NCBI RefSeq assembly: GCF_000224145.3 | Contig: NC_020168.2 | Location: forward strand, 3,817,480 to 3,881,479 | Reading direction: 5' to 3' | Source of the DNA: Ciona intestinalis | Lineage: Eukaryota; Chordata; Ascidiacea; Phlebobranchia; Cionidae | Length of the DNA stretch: 64,000 nt | Shown here: positions 1-11,774 of the stretch, one piece after another | How the letters are laid out: every line of letters begins with the position of its first letter | How positions within the stretch are numbered: the stretch's first letter is position 1 | Translations under genes and position numbers: made by a program | Notes under the pieces: generated by a model | Database searches by the model: none | What the model saw: only the letters and a program-made list of their open reading frames with translations | What the model was told of the DNA's origin: nothing

Positions 1-3000
1 TTGTAAGCAGCCAATCGCCCTTCAAGTAACAGTGAATGATACCTTCCTGGAAGTCACTGTAGAAGTACCAATGCTTGTGTGTGACTGCAACAATCGTGGA
101 ACTTGCCTTTGGGAAGAAAGCATTGTAAATGGAACTGACAAATATGGTGTAAGTGGCAAATAAATGGAAATATTAGGAAGTTATGATACCCCACCTCCTG
201 TATTTTATGTTCTTTGTTCAAATAAATCTGTTGTCATTTAAAGGTATAGAATCCGTATCTACTAAAAATATAAAGATTATTTGATTTGTTGTGTTGTTTG
301 TAATAACACATCAGTGAAACTGTTTAAGAAGTGCTGATTATTTTTTAAACATATTAACATTTTAAATTTTTTTAAAGAAGTTAATACTTTTCACTCGTTA
401 ATGGGCACTTCTGATGCAGTTTTTAGATTGTGTGTTAAAACTCTTGCTGATAATTTTACAGCTTGTTCAATGCAACTGTGAAGCAGCATATGATGGGGTG
501 AATTGTAACGAGGATGCCAATGGTTGTGCAGGTAACCCATGTTTCGGGAATTGCATAGATGTCCCGGCTCCACAATCTGGATTCACCTGTGCCCCGTGCC
601 CTGCTCATTTAACTGGTAAAACATAACTTCTTAGTAATTAATGCTGATATATTAGACCTGTATGCAATGGTAGATAGATATAAGATAAAATACATTAGTC
701 TTTAAATATGTTGCCAAACTGTATATAGGTGTTTTAAATAATTTAATTGTTTTAAAACAAAAGTTTCCAAACGAGATTGTGTCAGTCTCGTCAAAATGAC
801 AGTGGGAATAACATACCATGATATAAAACACAGCTAAAATGCTAAATATAGTTATGATAATTAATGTAACAAAATGTTTGTTTTTACCTTTCTTATAACT
901 CAATGATAGATTTAAACTTTCCTAGACCATTCTAATAAACCTTTTTTTAGGCAATGGAACAACATGTATTGACCGGGATGAGTGTGCAGAGGGAACAGAC
1001 AACTGTGCTCAGAATTGCACCAATGTGGTCAACTCATTTAATTGCTCCTGTCATGCTGGTTTCATGGTAGACAGTTCAAACTCATCAAACTGCGTCAATG
1101 TAAATGAATGTACAATGAATCCTAACATCTGTGCAGCTGGTGGATCAGCAGCTGTTTGTTTGGACACTGAAGGATCATATATGTAAGCAAAAGCTATATT
1201 ATCAATTAAATTACAAAGAGCAACACTTAGATTCTAGTCCTACTAAATTTTTTCTTAGTAAATAATAGTGATCCAGTGATATTTGTTCTAGGGTTGAAAT
1301 ATCTGTCTGCTTATTTTATAAACTTTTTTGTGCTGAAAGCGAGATTGCACATATTTTTTTAAAATATTTAGCACATGTTTTAGGCACCCACAGTTGAATC
1401 TGAAGTTTTCACTGATAAAAACAATACTTTAAAGCTCAAAAATGTTTTAAACTTTTGCGTTACAGATAAAAGGCAAAAAAACAAAATTTAAAAAGTGTAG
1501 AATTACCTTCAATGGTTTTACAGGTGTTCTTGCCGGTCTGGTTATCAAATGGATGCTTCAGGTATTTGTGTTGATATTCCTGATTGCAACAACAGAACCA
1601 TATGTGATAATACAACATCACTATGCCAAGAAACACCAGGGTCTTATGAATGCGCTTGCAAAATGGGATATTCAAGGTAATTAAAATAAGAAATAAATTT
1701 CTGGTTTGAGTTTCTTGATACATTTTGACATTTACTTTACGAAAATAATAGAGTTAAAAACAATTTTGCTTTGTGTTCCTATTCTTTTTTAAATCTAGAT
1801 TACAATATTTGATTTTTATCACAGCAGTCTTATTAATTTGTAGTCTTTAAGATTTTTTAATTACATTTTTATTAATTTATGAATTCTTTTTGCTATAAAA
1901 ACCACAAACCTAGAAGTGTAACACAATGTAATTTTATTTACAATTTATATTTCATTTACCCGGCACCACTGTGTATTTTCATTGATTTCAGTCTTATGAT
2001 ATCAATATTCACTCTTCTGATACCTAAAAGTATATTTTACATTCGTTACTTAAATATATTCTGCATAAAAATATATTCTGCATAATTGGATAATTAATAT
2101 GTTTAAAGCACTATATCTCAAATTCGTATCTACAATTTATATTTTTTCACATTAGACCGGCCGGCAAGTCCCCGCAAAGTCCATGTACCAACACCAATGA
2201 GTGCACCATCTCTCCCCCTGTGTGCTCAGTTGGTTCTCAATGCTCAGATTTGGTTGGCTCTTTCCAATGCGACTGCTTGTAAGTAGTGTATGATTTTGGG
2301 GTAATGAGCCAATCCTGGTCTTATCTTTGGACTCATGAAATGCCAAGCTGCAGGATATCACACACATAGAATATAATATATGGTTACTTTTATATTAAGT
2401 GATTCTTTTACATTCAAAGAGAGTTAATTATACACAAAGTTGAAAGTATGGTAACTCGTAAGCACACGAGGATAAAAAATGATGCCAATATTACGCTTCT
2501 GACTGCGATGAAGTGTCGCGGCACCCTCGCAAGAAGGACTTAAATGGCCTTCCTGGGTGTTGGGGTAATGGGCCAAATCTGGCCTAAATCCCAGGTCCTT
2601 GACAAGGCCCTCACCCATAAAGAATAAAAAATATAATAAATAAAATACATTTAAAGAGGTAGCATCCAGAAGTGTCTACTTAACATTGGTTGCAGAAGTA
2701 CATATTTTAACTAGAAGTATGTTTTTATTGACTTTTTTTTATTAATCTGAAATGTTTTCAGACCTGGCCACAGTAGGATCAGTTCCACACTGTGTTCTGT
2801 CAATACAACAAGTTGTGCAAACATTAATTGCACAACAGAAGGTTCTGTTTGCAATGAACATGGCAATAACCCTGTTACATGTGATTGTCCACCAAACAAA
2901 GTGAAACAAGGAAACAAATGTCGGGGTAAGTAAAATCAATTTATTTTTCTGCTGCTGTTGCTACAAAGCTAACTAAATTTTATTGCATCTGAATACATTT

Positions 3001-6000
3001 ATTGTTTTCTGGCTATTTGTAACTCGTAAGCTGGCGCAATTGTATAAACACCCGTGTTATAACGACTGTCGTTTTCCTGCCACAAAAGAATAAATTAAGT
3101 TACATTCATTCATAATATAAAAACTCTATTGAATGATATGCATAACAGAACGGCCATTTGGTTCTCGGTAAAATCCAAATGAAAACTTGAAACCATTGAA
3201 GTTTAAAATCAAATTTTGCACTACATACATAAATAGTGTTTATATTTCACCAGCTCACTACAAGTTCCAGCAAAGATTGAGAGATCTGTTCCAACTTGAT
3301 TTCAATAACTTAAACAGTCCAGCATCTCAACTCTTTATTGCTAACTTCAAAAACCTAATGAGACAACTATTGGCCCCGATAAACTATGCAGACTTGATAG
3401 TGACAGAATTAAGAAATGGATCCGTTATAGTTTTGTAAGTTTTTCCTCTGTTTTTCAAAACAAACACCATCACCAAAAAGTTGTATACATGAGGTGTGTG
3501 ATACAGAATACCTGGGTTATAACAGTTGTAGATTGCTAACCANNNNNNNNNNNNNNNNNNNNNNNNNNNNNNNNNNNNNNNNNNNNNNNNNNGATCTCAC
3601 ACACATAGAATATAATATATGGTACTTTATATTAAGTGATCTTTTACATTCAAAGAGAGTAATTATACACAAAGTTGAAAGTATGGTAACTCGTAAGCAC
3701 ACAAGGATAAAAAATGATGCCAATATTACGCTTCTGACTGCGATCAAGTGTCGCGGCACCCTCGCAAGAAGGACTTAAATGGCCTTCCTGGGTGTTGGGG
3801 TAATGGGCCAAATCTGGCCTAAATCCCAGGTCCTTGACAAGGCCCTCACACATAAAGAATAAAAAATATAATAAATAAAATACATTTAAAGAGGTAGCAT
3901 CCAGAAGTGTCTACTTACATTGGTTGCAGAAGTACATATTTTAACCAACTGAATGTTTTTATTGACTTTTTTTATTAATCTTAAATGTTTTTAGACCTGG
4001 CCACAGTAGGATCAGTTCAACACTGTGTTCTGTCAATACAACAAGTTGTGCAAACATTAATTGCACAACAGAAGGTTCTGTTTGCAATGAACATGGCAGT
4101 AACCCTGTTACATGTGATTGTCCACCAAACAAAGTGAAACAAGGAAACAAATGTCGTGGTAAGTAAAACCAAGTTAATTTTCTGCTACTGTTGCTACAAA
4201 GCTAAATATTTTTTTGTCTGAATACATTTATATTCTTCTGGCTTATTGAGTGAAATGTACAGACTATTTATTTGTTTGTAATATACACAAAAAATTATAA
4301 AAACAAAAAAATAATCACTCACAAAGTAACATAATGGTAACTCGTAAGCTGGCACAATTGTATGAACACCTGTGTTATAACGACTGTCGTTTTCCTGCCA
4401 CAAAAGGATAAATTAAGTTACATTCATTTATAATATAAAAACTCTATTGAAGGATATGCATAACAGACCGGCCATTTGGTTCTCGGTAAAATCCAAATGA
4501 AAACTTGAAACCATTGAAGTTTAAAATCATTTTTTGCACTACATACATAAATAGTGTTTATATTTCACCAGCTCACTACAAGTTCCAGCAAAGATTGAGA
4601 GATCTGTTCCAACTTGATTTCAACAACTTAAACAGTCCAGCATCTCAACTCTTTATTGCTAACTTCAAAAACCTAATGAGACAACTACTGGCCCCGATAA
4701 ACTATGCAGACTTGATAGTGACAGAATTAAGAAATGGATCCGTTATTGTTTTGTAAGTTTTTCATCTTTTTTTCAAAAAAAAACACCATCACCAAAAAGT
4801 TGTATACATGAGGTGTGTGATACAGAATACCTGGGTTATAACAGTTGTAGTTTGCTAACCACAGAACAAAAGTACAGAATATTCATGTATTTTACTTTTA
4901 TTACAAAATTCAGGTATGATCTGGTAATGAATGAAACTGCCCCAGTGGTCTCACAAGAGCAAGTTTTGGTCGTGATCTCTCAAGCAATTGCAAGCGGTCA
5001 ATTCAACACCTCACTTTTCGATGGAGCTCCAGCTTCTTGTAAGTAGAGAGTTAAACAAAAAATGACCTAATTCATGTAGTTTGGATAATAACAATTTTAC
5101 AACTTCCAAGTATGTCAATCTAAAATAATAATAACAAATAATAAAAAGAGGGAAATAACCACCAAGCAGAAGTCGTTATTAAATGTTGTGGAAAAAATAT
5201 ACACACTTATTACTATACAAACTGTGCGATCGCGATACCCAAGCATTTTAGTTTTTATTAAAGTTATTCATATATAAACAGTGACTACACATTTGGACAA
5301 CATGTGCCCTAAGAAGAATATAACTCAACTGAACCTCCAGGCGTTGCAGAACCAAGCTTTTACCACAAGTCTAACATGCCAGCCTTCACTGGTTGGCATA
5401 AAGTAAGTTTATCTTATACTATGTACACGTTTTTGCTGATATGTGTATGGCTACCAACTTAACTGAACCATTGTCCAATGGCTGGAAAAAAAATTAAAGT
5501 TTTTCTAAATGTCCGCAAAGGCACTTATGATAGCATTGTCTAGCCACTGAAATAGGGTAAAATAAAATCTCCGAATAAAATATTAAATTTTGTCAATTTT
5601 AGCTTAATTTGTGGAGTTGCTTTCTTACAGCTTATTAATACTCTCGGGACTGTGATATGGCACTTTGCATTTTTAAGTTTGCAGTTTTTTTAAGGGTCGC
5701 ATTTAAAGTCCACTACTCTTTCAATAGAATGAATTTATAAATGTAATTTACTTTATCCTTGCATGACTGGGAAACGACAGTCATTAAACACGGGTGTTCT
5801 GTTTCATACGCCTTGACCAGATTACGAGTTACTAACTATGTTACTTTGTGGGTTATTATATTTTTTTCACTAAATTTTTATTACAATCCTTTAACTACAG
5901 TATCGACTACTGCAACCTAACCAATGCTGGAATATCACCTGCTGACTTGGTTATAGCTGGACCTGGACCCCTTCCTGCAAATGTTGATGCTGCTTGCAAA

Positions 6001-9000
6001 CCACGTATCTTATCTTTACCTGATGGCAAATTAACTGTTACCTTTTTGCTTTTCGACATTTTATCCTGCGGTGTGAGAACGGCAGTAAGTTGATTTTCAC
6101 TTGTTTTTCTATTAAAAACTGTAACCATTATTTTCCAAAAAATGCCATTTTTAATTTTTTATAACTCTCACAAAAAGTCAGATTAACAACTTCATTTCTG
6201 CATGGAAATAAACATAAATTCAAATAACCCAGACAAAATGAATACCTATTCAATAACATAAAAATTAAATCAAAAATATTTTTAAACTATTTTCAGAGAA
6301 AAAAAAACTAAAAAAATTTTCTATTTTAATAGATGGACCAAGAAACAATAACCTTGTCGTACGATGTCCGTAACATGCCACCCACCACAGGTGTCATCCA
6401 ACGTTACTTTGATGCTTGCATCACTTTCAACTGCACCTTTAACAGGACTGCACAGGTTGATTTCAGCCCTATTGACCCACGAATTGAGTAAGGAAATCTT
6501 GTGATACAACTTTTTTTATATGGAAATATTGTTCTGCTAATATAAGTATTAACTATTTTCCGATAAAAGCCTTTTTTTATCTAAAATTTATTAAAGAATG
6601 ACCTTGCAAAAATTTATGTAGTGTGAAACTAAAGTTTATAAAACGAAGGAAATTTGTACAAATGCGTTTCTGATTCTATTGCTGCCAAACATATAAATTT
6701 TTATTAAAACCAACATTGCATAGGATATGTATAACGGCCCAATTTTGTTAAAAGGTCCTTTTAGTCCTAATATAAAAGATAATTAAAAAATATGAAAAAC
6801 TTCTTACAAATAAACTTTTAATACACCAGAAAACTTGCCCTTGATGCACAGAGTGGTGCCGGAAGATTTGATATTTCTATGAATTTGTTCCGTGATGAGA
6901 ACTGCACCATGCCATTCCAAAGTATCGGTGCAAATCCTCCAAATGTATTGGTTGAAGAATACATTTATTTCAAGGCTTCCATCAATAGGCATAATGCACA
7001 TATGGTGCTTCAGGTAAATTTATTATCAAATATTTGTTCATAAAAATGCCAATTCAACAGAAAAATTTCGTATGTGTTTAAATTGACATTGTGTGTTTTG
7101 CAATGCATTTTTTATTTGGGATTCCAAATTTTAAACACTTTTATATTTTTAATCTGTTGAGCCAATGGTAGATAATTTAAACTGTTACTCATAAAAGTTT
7201 TTTTTAATTATCTTGTTAAAATTAAGTTGCCGAAGTATGCAAAATAAAAAACTTTTTACTTCTGTAAACAAATATTTAAAGATATTTTAATATATTTTAT
7301 TTTTATGTATTTCATAAAGGCTCCAAAATGTTGGGCAACACCAACAGCCGACCCCCGTAGTATGCAAAAATATGACATTATTCAAGAAGGGTAAGTTTTT
7401 TTTGTTTTTCTTCGGAATGGATTTTGTTGGCAGATGCGACAGTAATTTGTTTAATTTTGAAATATAGTATGTAGGATTTGAAGCTTGATTTTGTCATCCT
7501 ATTGGGCACGTGTGTTCTTAAGCCAGTTAATGAAAGCCATTTTTAAGCCAGTTGTAATTGTCCTAAAGTAGAACAAAAAATTGAATAAGACAGTTTATTT
7601 TACGAGATCAAAATATGTTTTTTTCTAATATTTATCTGTATTTAAGATATAATATCAATCATTTGACTTATGTGTAAAGACATGATTTTATGTCATTTTA
7701 AAATCGGTTACTTGTATTTACTTACCTAGTTGTATGTCATGCTCAATATTTTTCCAGTTGTGCTTCTGCCATGGATAAGCCAAATATCAAGGTGGTAAAG
7801 AACTATGAGACGTATTACATCTCAGCTGGTGTGGCTTCCTTTATCTGGACCAATATTACAGATCAGAGAATTTACATTCACTGTGAAGTGGATGTCTGCT
7901 ACAATACCTCAGGAAGCTGTTCTGGACCAGTAAGTGCTATAAACTGTGTTATTTTATCCTTGCATGGCCTAAAATGACAGTTGTTAGACACGGGTGTTCT
8001 GTTTCATACACTTTGTGCCAGCTTACGAGTTACCAAGTATGTTACTTTGTAAGTAATTATTTTTTTATTCATATGTGGCAGATAATTTGGACAACCCATT
8101 AGTGACCACTGGTTTGAAACAATTGCCCTTAAGTGTCTCGCCCAAGGACACATACATACACTAACAGTAGCAGCGATGAGCCTTGAGTTGAACCCATTAC
8201 CTCTGGGTTGTGCAAGACACTAAGTGTTAATCACCCTGACCCAGTATTCACTAATGTGTGGTTCAAAATACCAGTAATACAAAAAAAATTCAAAAAATCT
8301 CCTAAGGCTACATACTTAGTAACTGGTATATGGGCACAAGTTGTTTAAAATCACCAAAATTTAACCTTGATAAATTTTATCTTTTTACCAGACCTGCCCC
8401 TCACGCAGAAAGCGTTTTGTTGGACAAGTGAATCATCCAAATTCTAAGCTGTATTCAATTGGGCCACTGAAAATTGTGTCCGCTTGCGATGAGGTATTAC
8501 AATTGGTACTAACTAGGACACTAGGCTCATATAAACAACTGATATCATTTTATGTGTGATAACATGAATAACATCAAAGCATTTGTACATATTCTAACAG
8601 CTGTTGTTTTGTCGCAATATCCTGCTTTTTAGTTTAAAATATTTCTAAACCTTCGCTACCATAATTGTACAGACAAATAAAGTTATTATTATATTATTAT
8701 TACATAAAATCAGAAAATACCCACTTTTAGCTTTCACTCATATTAATTTGTTTTCAGGAATTAGTTGCAATTCATGACGAATTCTCCATAAACTTTGTTA
8801 CCAAACTTTTAACTAAATGACTTTTTTTGATTTTTGATCTTTTTTATAAATGGTACAGCGACAGTTAGCGACCCAAATTTAAATTATTTACTAAATCTGT
8901 AAAAATTAATACCCGTATTGTTAGGAGCTAAAAAAATAATATCAAACAATTTGTACTTGTTTACAGCTTGAACCTCAAACTTGTTCACAAAAGTGTGTTG

Positions 9001-9708
9001 TGATGAATGGAAAGCCAAGATGTTCTTGTATGGACGGCTTCTACTTATCTACTGATGGCAGAACGTGCATTTGTGAGTGTTCTATATAGAAATATATTTT
9101 ATTAAAAACTTACGTATACAAATAGTAGAATAAGATAAGATAGGATTTATTTTGTCATTCCATTTAGTAGTAAGCTTGGAATATTTACAGAATTTGGCCT
9201 ATATAACACTAGGCTCCAGACTTTAAAAAAGCAGTGTTATTTGTTAAAAACACATTCAGGACATGATGCTAACTGCTAAGCAATTTTGATATATATATAC
9301 CTTGAAAATGTTCTGGGTATAAATTAATGCAAGTTTTTTCAAATTGTGGTATGAATACATAATTATGTAATAAGTTGTGCTGGTCTATGTTTTAGTAATA
9401 AGCAAAAAATAACAACTGTATTCTCATCGCTCTTAAAAGTGTTGTTAATTAATAAAATCCCAATTAAAAATATATGATAATATGTGCTAGCAGTTTTCAA
9501 CTTACCCCACATTACTATTCTATGAAACTTAAGAAAAATATTGTAGTTGATGTTTTTTTGTTTTATTGTAGTTGATGGAGCCAGTCTAAGAAATCCTGTC
9601 CCAATTCAAAGTGAAAACTTTGTGTCAATGAATCAAATCCTTATCTTCGTTCTCTTCATGTGTGTTGTTTGTTTAATTATCACTCGGGTACGGGAGAGAA
9701 AGAATTAA
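1..9708 (+). CDS. EGF/SEA/ZP-domain transmembrane protein (uromodulin-like), 5' end outside window
   Basis: A likely surface or egg-coat type glycoprotein. Exons (GT-AG, phases consistent): 2-148, 462-615, 951-1182, 1524-1676, 2156-2278, 3995-4158, 4572-4752, 4914-5038, 5282-5402, 5901-6084, 6333-6487, 6830-7013, 7320-7390, 7758-7929, 8392-8493, 8967-9072, 9572-9708. Order of domains: several EGF and calcium-binding EGF modules (DECAEGTDNC, NECTMNPNIC), a SEA domain (4572-5038), an EGF-like Cys pair, then a ZP module whose second half has the uromodulin-type signatures CWATPTADP, IIQEGC and IHCEVDVC. A furin site RRKR (8407-8418) follows, then another EGF and a C-terminal membrane helix (ILIFVLFMCVVCLIIT) with a short basic tail. 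An extra copy of two exons lies at 2762-2925 and 3254-3434 and may be an assembly artefact. ZP proteins polymerise after furin cleavage; ascidian vitelline-coat proteins have this kind of layout, but the specific role is inferred. Confidence 0.85.
2500..2640 (+). repeat. Interspersed repeat with GGGTGTTGGGGTAATGGGCC motif
   Basis: Related segments occur at 3735-3868 (duplicate), 30325-30425 and, in reverse, 24455-24620, each with a TAATGGGCCAAnnCTGGCC stretch and a tail like ACATAGAATAnAA. A shorter relative is at 2290-2390. Family unknown to me; it behaves like a dispersed non-coding element. Confidence 0.6.
2762..3434 (+). CDS. Duplicate EGF exon and first SEA-half exon of the ZP-protein gene (copy 1)
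   Basis: Two exons, 2762-2925 and 3254-3434, repeat 3995-4158 and 4572-4752 almost exactly (for example GNNP versus GSNP in the EGF part). Splice phases of both copies are compatible, so a transcript could in principle read through both. However, this copy has only the N-terminal half of a SEA domain: the C-terminal half (4914-5038) exists once, after copy 2. Together with the N run directly after this copy, this favours a second haplotype placed in tandem rather than a real exon duplication. Not counted in the main gene model. Confidence 0.6.
3016..3116 (+). mobile_element. SINE 3' part
   Basis: Matches the 3' half of the tRNA-derived SINE seen in full at 31693-31915: GTAACTCGTAAGCTGG, then a CACCCGTGTTATAACGACTG block and an ATTCATTC tail. 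Confidence 0.7.
3543..3592. other. Assembly gap (50 N)
   Basis: Run of 50 Ns between two copies of the same sequence. All gaps in this window are exactly 50 Ns, so the size is a placeholder. Confidence 0.99.
3593..4860. repeat. Tandem-duplicated block, copy 2 (partner 2362-3542)
   Basis: Near-identical partner of the preceding block; it continues uninterrupted into the exon holding the second SEA half (4914), so this copy is the one joined to the rest of the gene. Confidence 0.85.
4262..4437 (+). mobile_element. SINE 3' part (longer copy of 3016-3116)
   Basis: Same insertion as 3016-3116 in the other duplicate, but with about 80 more bases of SINE body upstream. The difference is an indel between the two copies. 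Confidence 0.7.
5748..5850 (-). mobile_element. SINE fragment, reverse
   Basis: Reverse complement of the SINE 3' part (CTTTATCCTTGCATG ... ACACGGGTGTTCTGTTTCATAC ... ACGAGTTAC) in an intron of the ZP-protein gene. Confidence 0.65.
7945..8250 (-). mobile_element. tRNA-derived SINE, nearly full length, reverse
   Basis: Reverse-oriented copy in the intron 7930-8391: tail region (TTTATCCTTGCATGG), ACGAGTTACCAAGTATG, then the body with GTGACCACTGG, AAGTGTCTCGCCCAAGGAC, and the tRNA-like head (TTGAACCCATTACCTCTGGG is the reverse of the B-box side). Confidence 0.75.
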
Positions 9709-9824
9709 ACTTCCGTGATCTTCTGTTACAGCACAACAACACATATATCTGTTATCAAAAAAAGCAATGTAGCTTGTTTACTCAGAATTAAATTTTTAGG
9801 TTCAACACTTCATGAAAATTATTA

Positions 9825-9830
9825 AATAAA
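9825..9830 (+). terminator. Poly(A) signal of the ZP-protein gene
   Basis: AATAAA 117 bases after the stop codon of the EGF/ZP gene; the only canonical hexamer in the first 120 bases of the 3' UTR. Confidence 0.6.
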
Positions 9831-9950
9831 CATTGAATTGCAATTTGATCTCTTGTGCTTCATTACAAAAATAATAGAAGAATGTCATTTGTATGCAAGA
9901 GTACAAGAGTTTTTTAATTTATCGCAGCCTTCTGGCTTCTCTCTCGGACT

Positions 9951-10416
9951 CAAGGTCCCTTTAATTAGTGCATGTCCGCTATGTCCACTATCTCCGGTAT
10001 GTCTACTATGTCCACAATATTCACTATGTCCGGTATGTCTACTATGTCCGGTATGTNNNNNNNNNNNNNNNNNNNNNNNNNNNNNNNNNNNNNNNNNNNN
10101 NNNNNNGTCTACTATGTCCGCTATGACCACTATGTCCGGTATGTCTACTATGTCCACAATATTCACTACATAGTGGACATAGCAGACAAAGTGAACATAG
10201 CAGACATAGTGAATATTGTGGACATAGCGGACATAGTGAATATTGTGGACAGAGCAGACATAGTGAATATTGTGGACATAGCGGACATAGTGAATATTGT
10301 GGACATAGCGGACATAGTGAATATTGTGAACATAGCGGACTTAGCGGACATAGTGAATATTGCGGACATAGCGGACTTAGCGGACATAGCGGACATGCAC
10401 TAATTAAAGTGACCGC
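9951..10416. mobile_element. Fold-back element made of 9/18-bp tandem repeats (copy 1, contains a gap)
   Basis: Begins GGTCCCTTTAATTAGTGCAT and ends with the reverse complement (ATGCACTAATTAAAG, then GTGACC). The left arm is a tandem array of units such as GTCCGCTAT, GTCCACAAT and ATTCACTAT; the right arm, after the turn at about 10168, is the same array in reverse, with roughly a dozen GACATAG-type units alternating with TGAATATTGTG. The whole element can fold into one long hairpin. It contains a 50-N gap at 10057-10106. Relatives lie at 11081-11275 and 62788-62928. Open reading frames here (DIVNIVDIAD-like) are artefacts of the repeat. Confidence 0.75.
10057..10106. other. Assembly gap (50 N) inside fold-back array
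   Basis: The gap sits in the left tandem arm, where assembly would be expected to fail. Confidence 0.99.
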
Positions 10417-10557
10417 AAGAGTTTAACAGCACAGACATTGGAACATTCAAAAACTCCCCCTAGCCTATAAGTTTCTAAAAGCTTGTGATGTTTCCTAAAA
10501 CTTCTGTACAAAATGTTTCAAAAAAAGTTTTCTCAAAAAAAGTTTTAAAAAATGCAG

Positions 10558-10747
10558 AGGCACTAGTGAAGAATCTTCCGGTACATAGCAGAATAGGCTG
10601 GTGGAAAGTGTTAGAGATTGGTGGTTAGGGGGCTAGGTGTTGATGGTTAGGGGGTTAGTGGTTATAGGGGTTAGTGGTTAGTGGTTAAAGGAGTTAGGGG
10701 TTAGTGGTTACCAAATAAGGTAAGGGGGAAGACTCTTCACTAGCACC
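10558..10747. mobile_element. 190-bp MITE with GGTTAG-rich core and 7-bp target duplication (copy 1)
   Basis: Terminal inverted repeats AGGCACTAGTGAAGAATCTT / AAGACTCTTCACTAGCACC, flanked by AATGCAG on both sides (10551-10557 and 10748-10754). The core is a degenerate G-rich tandem repeat of GGTTAGGGG/GGTTAGTGGTTA units. A second copy is at 11420-11593 and an older, reverse-oriented relative near 63250-63445. Confidence 0.7.
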
Positions 10748-11025
10748 AATGCAGAATATGGGGAAAAAACAAGGGCTAAACAATAAAAAAACATTTATAA
10801 AAACGTGGACAAAACGTAGACAACATGAGTCATGACAATAACATGGACAAACCATGGACAAAACATTTAACGAAATAAACAAACATTGACGAGACTTAAA
10901 GGAACTGTTACTTGCAGACTTCATTTTGTCCTGCCTCACCTGAACGAGATGTCGCTCGTTAAAAGTTCTGTCTTAGACTGACTTAAATTAATGCTGAAAT
11001 ACACAAAGTTGCCATGATGATTATC

Positions 11026-11075
11026 NNNNNNNNNNNNNNNNNNNNNNNNNNNNNNNNNNNNNNNNNNNNNNNNNN
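11026..11075. other. Assembly gap (50 N) between duplicate blocks
   Basis: Run of 50 Ns exactly at the junction of the two copies. Confidence 0.99.
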
Positions 11076-11080
11076 CGGAC

Positions 11081-11275
11081 TCAGGTCCTTTAATTAGTGC
11101 ATGTCCGCTATGTCCACAATATTCACTATGTCCGCTATGTCCACAATATTCACTACATAGTGGACATAGCAGACATAGTGAATATTGCGGACATAGTGAA
11201 TATTGCAGACATAGTGAATATTGCGGACATAGTGAATATTGTGGACATAGCGGACATGCACTAATTAAAGGGACC
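11081..11275. mobile_element. Fold-back element of 9/18-bp repeats (copy 2)
   Basis: Shorter version of 9951-10416 with the same termini (TTTAATTAGTGCATGTCC and GGACATGCACTAATTAAAGG) and the same turn sequence ATTCACTACATAGTGGAC at about 11150. Fewer tandem units on both arms. Confidence 0.75.
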
Positions 11276-11419
11276 GCAAGAGTTTAACAGCACAGACATT
11301 GGAACATTCAAAAACTCCCCCTAGCCTATAAGTTTCTAAAAGCTTGTGATGTTTCCTAAAACTTCTGTACAAAATGTTTCGAAAAAAGTTTTCTCAAAAA
11401 AAGTTTCCAAAAAATGCAG

Positions 11420-11593
11420 AGGCACTAGTGAAGAATCTTCCGGTACATAGCAGAATAGGCTGGTGGAAAGTGTTAGTAGTTGGTGGTTAGGGGGCTAGGT
11501 GTTGATGGTTAGGGGGTTAGTGGTTATAGGGGTTAGTAGTTACTAGTTAGTGGTTAGCAAATAAGGTAAGGGGGAAGACTCTTCACTAGCACC
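11420..11593. mobile_element. 174-bp MITE with GGTTAG-rich core (copy 2)
   Basis: Same termini and same AATGCAG target duplication (11413-11419 and 11594-11600) as 10558-10747; differs in the number of GGTTAG units. Confidence 0.7.
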
Positions 11594-11774
11594 AATGCAG
11601 AATATGGGGGAAAAACAAGGGCGAAACAATAAAAAAAACATTTATAAGAACGTGGACAAAACGTAGACAACATGGCATTATGGCAATAACATGGACAAAA
11701 ACAACATGGACAAACCATGGACAAAACATTTAACGAAACAAACAAACATTGACGGGACTTAAAGGAACTGTTAC

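Larger units (their letters stand above)
2362..3542. repeat. Tandem-duplicated block, copy 1 (partner 3593-4860)
   Basis: The sequence from about 2362 to the N gap recurs from 3593 to about 4860 with scattered substitutions and small indels. It covers intron, an EGF exon, intron, SEA-N exon and the start of the next intron. Copy 2 carries about 80 more bases of a SINE (4245-4332) that copy 1 lacks. The copies are separated only by 50 Ns. Confidence 0.85.
9945..11025. repeat. Second tandem-duplicated block, copy 1 (partner 11076-12010)
   Basis: From the CTCGGACTCAAGGTCC entry to the gap, this block recurs after the gap: fold-back element, AGTTTAACAGCACAGACATT spacer, GGTTAG MITE, ACATGGACAAACCATGG stretch and the TGAACGAGATGTCGCTCG segment. 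Copy 1 has the longer fold-back array and lacks the 116-bp MITE present in copy 2. Confidence 0.8.

Noticed and set aside
9972-10403. Long open frame with periodic DIVNIVDIAD-like protein, and CRISPR-like spacing of short repeats
   Set aside because: Produced by translating the 9/18-bp tandem arms of a fold-back element; there are no unique spacers, and the host is eukaryotic.
10620-10720. Interstitial telomere sequence (GGTTAG units)
   Set aside because: Units are irregular (GGTTAGGGG, GGTTAGTGG, GGTTATAGG) and confined inside the inverted repeats of a MITE.
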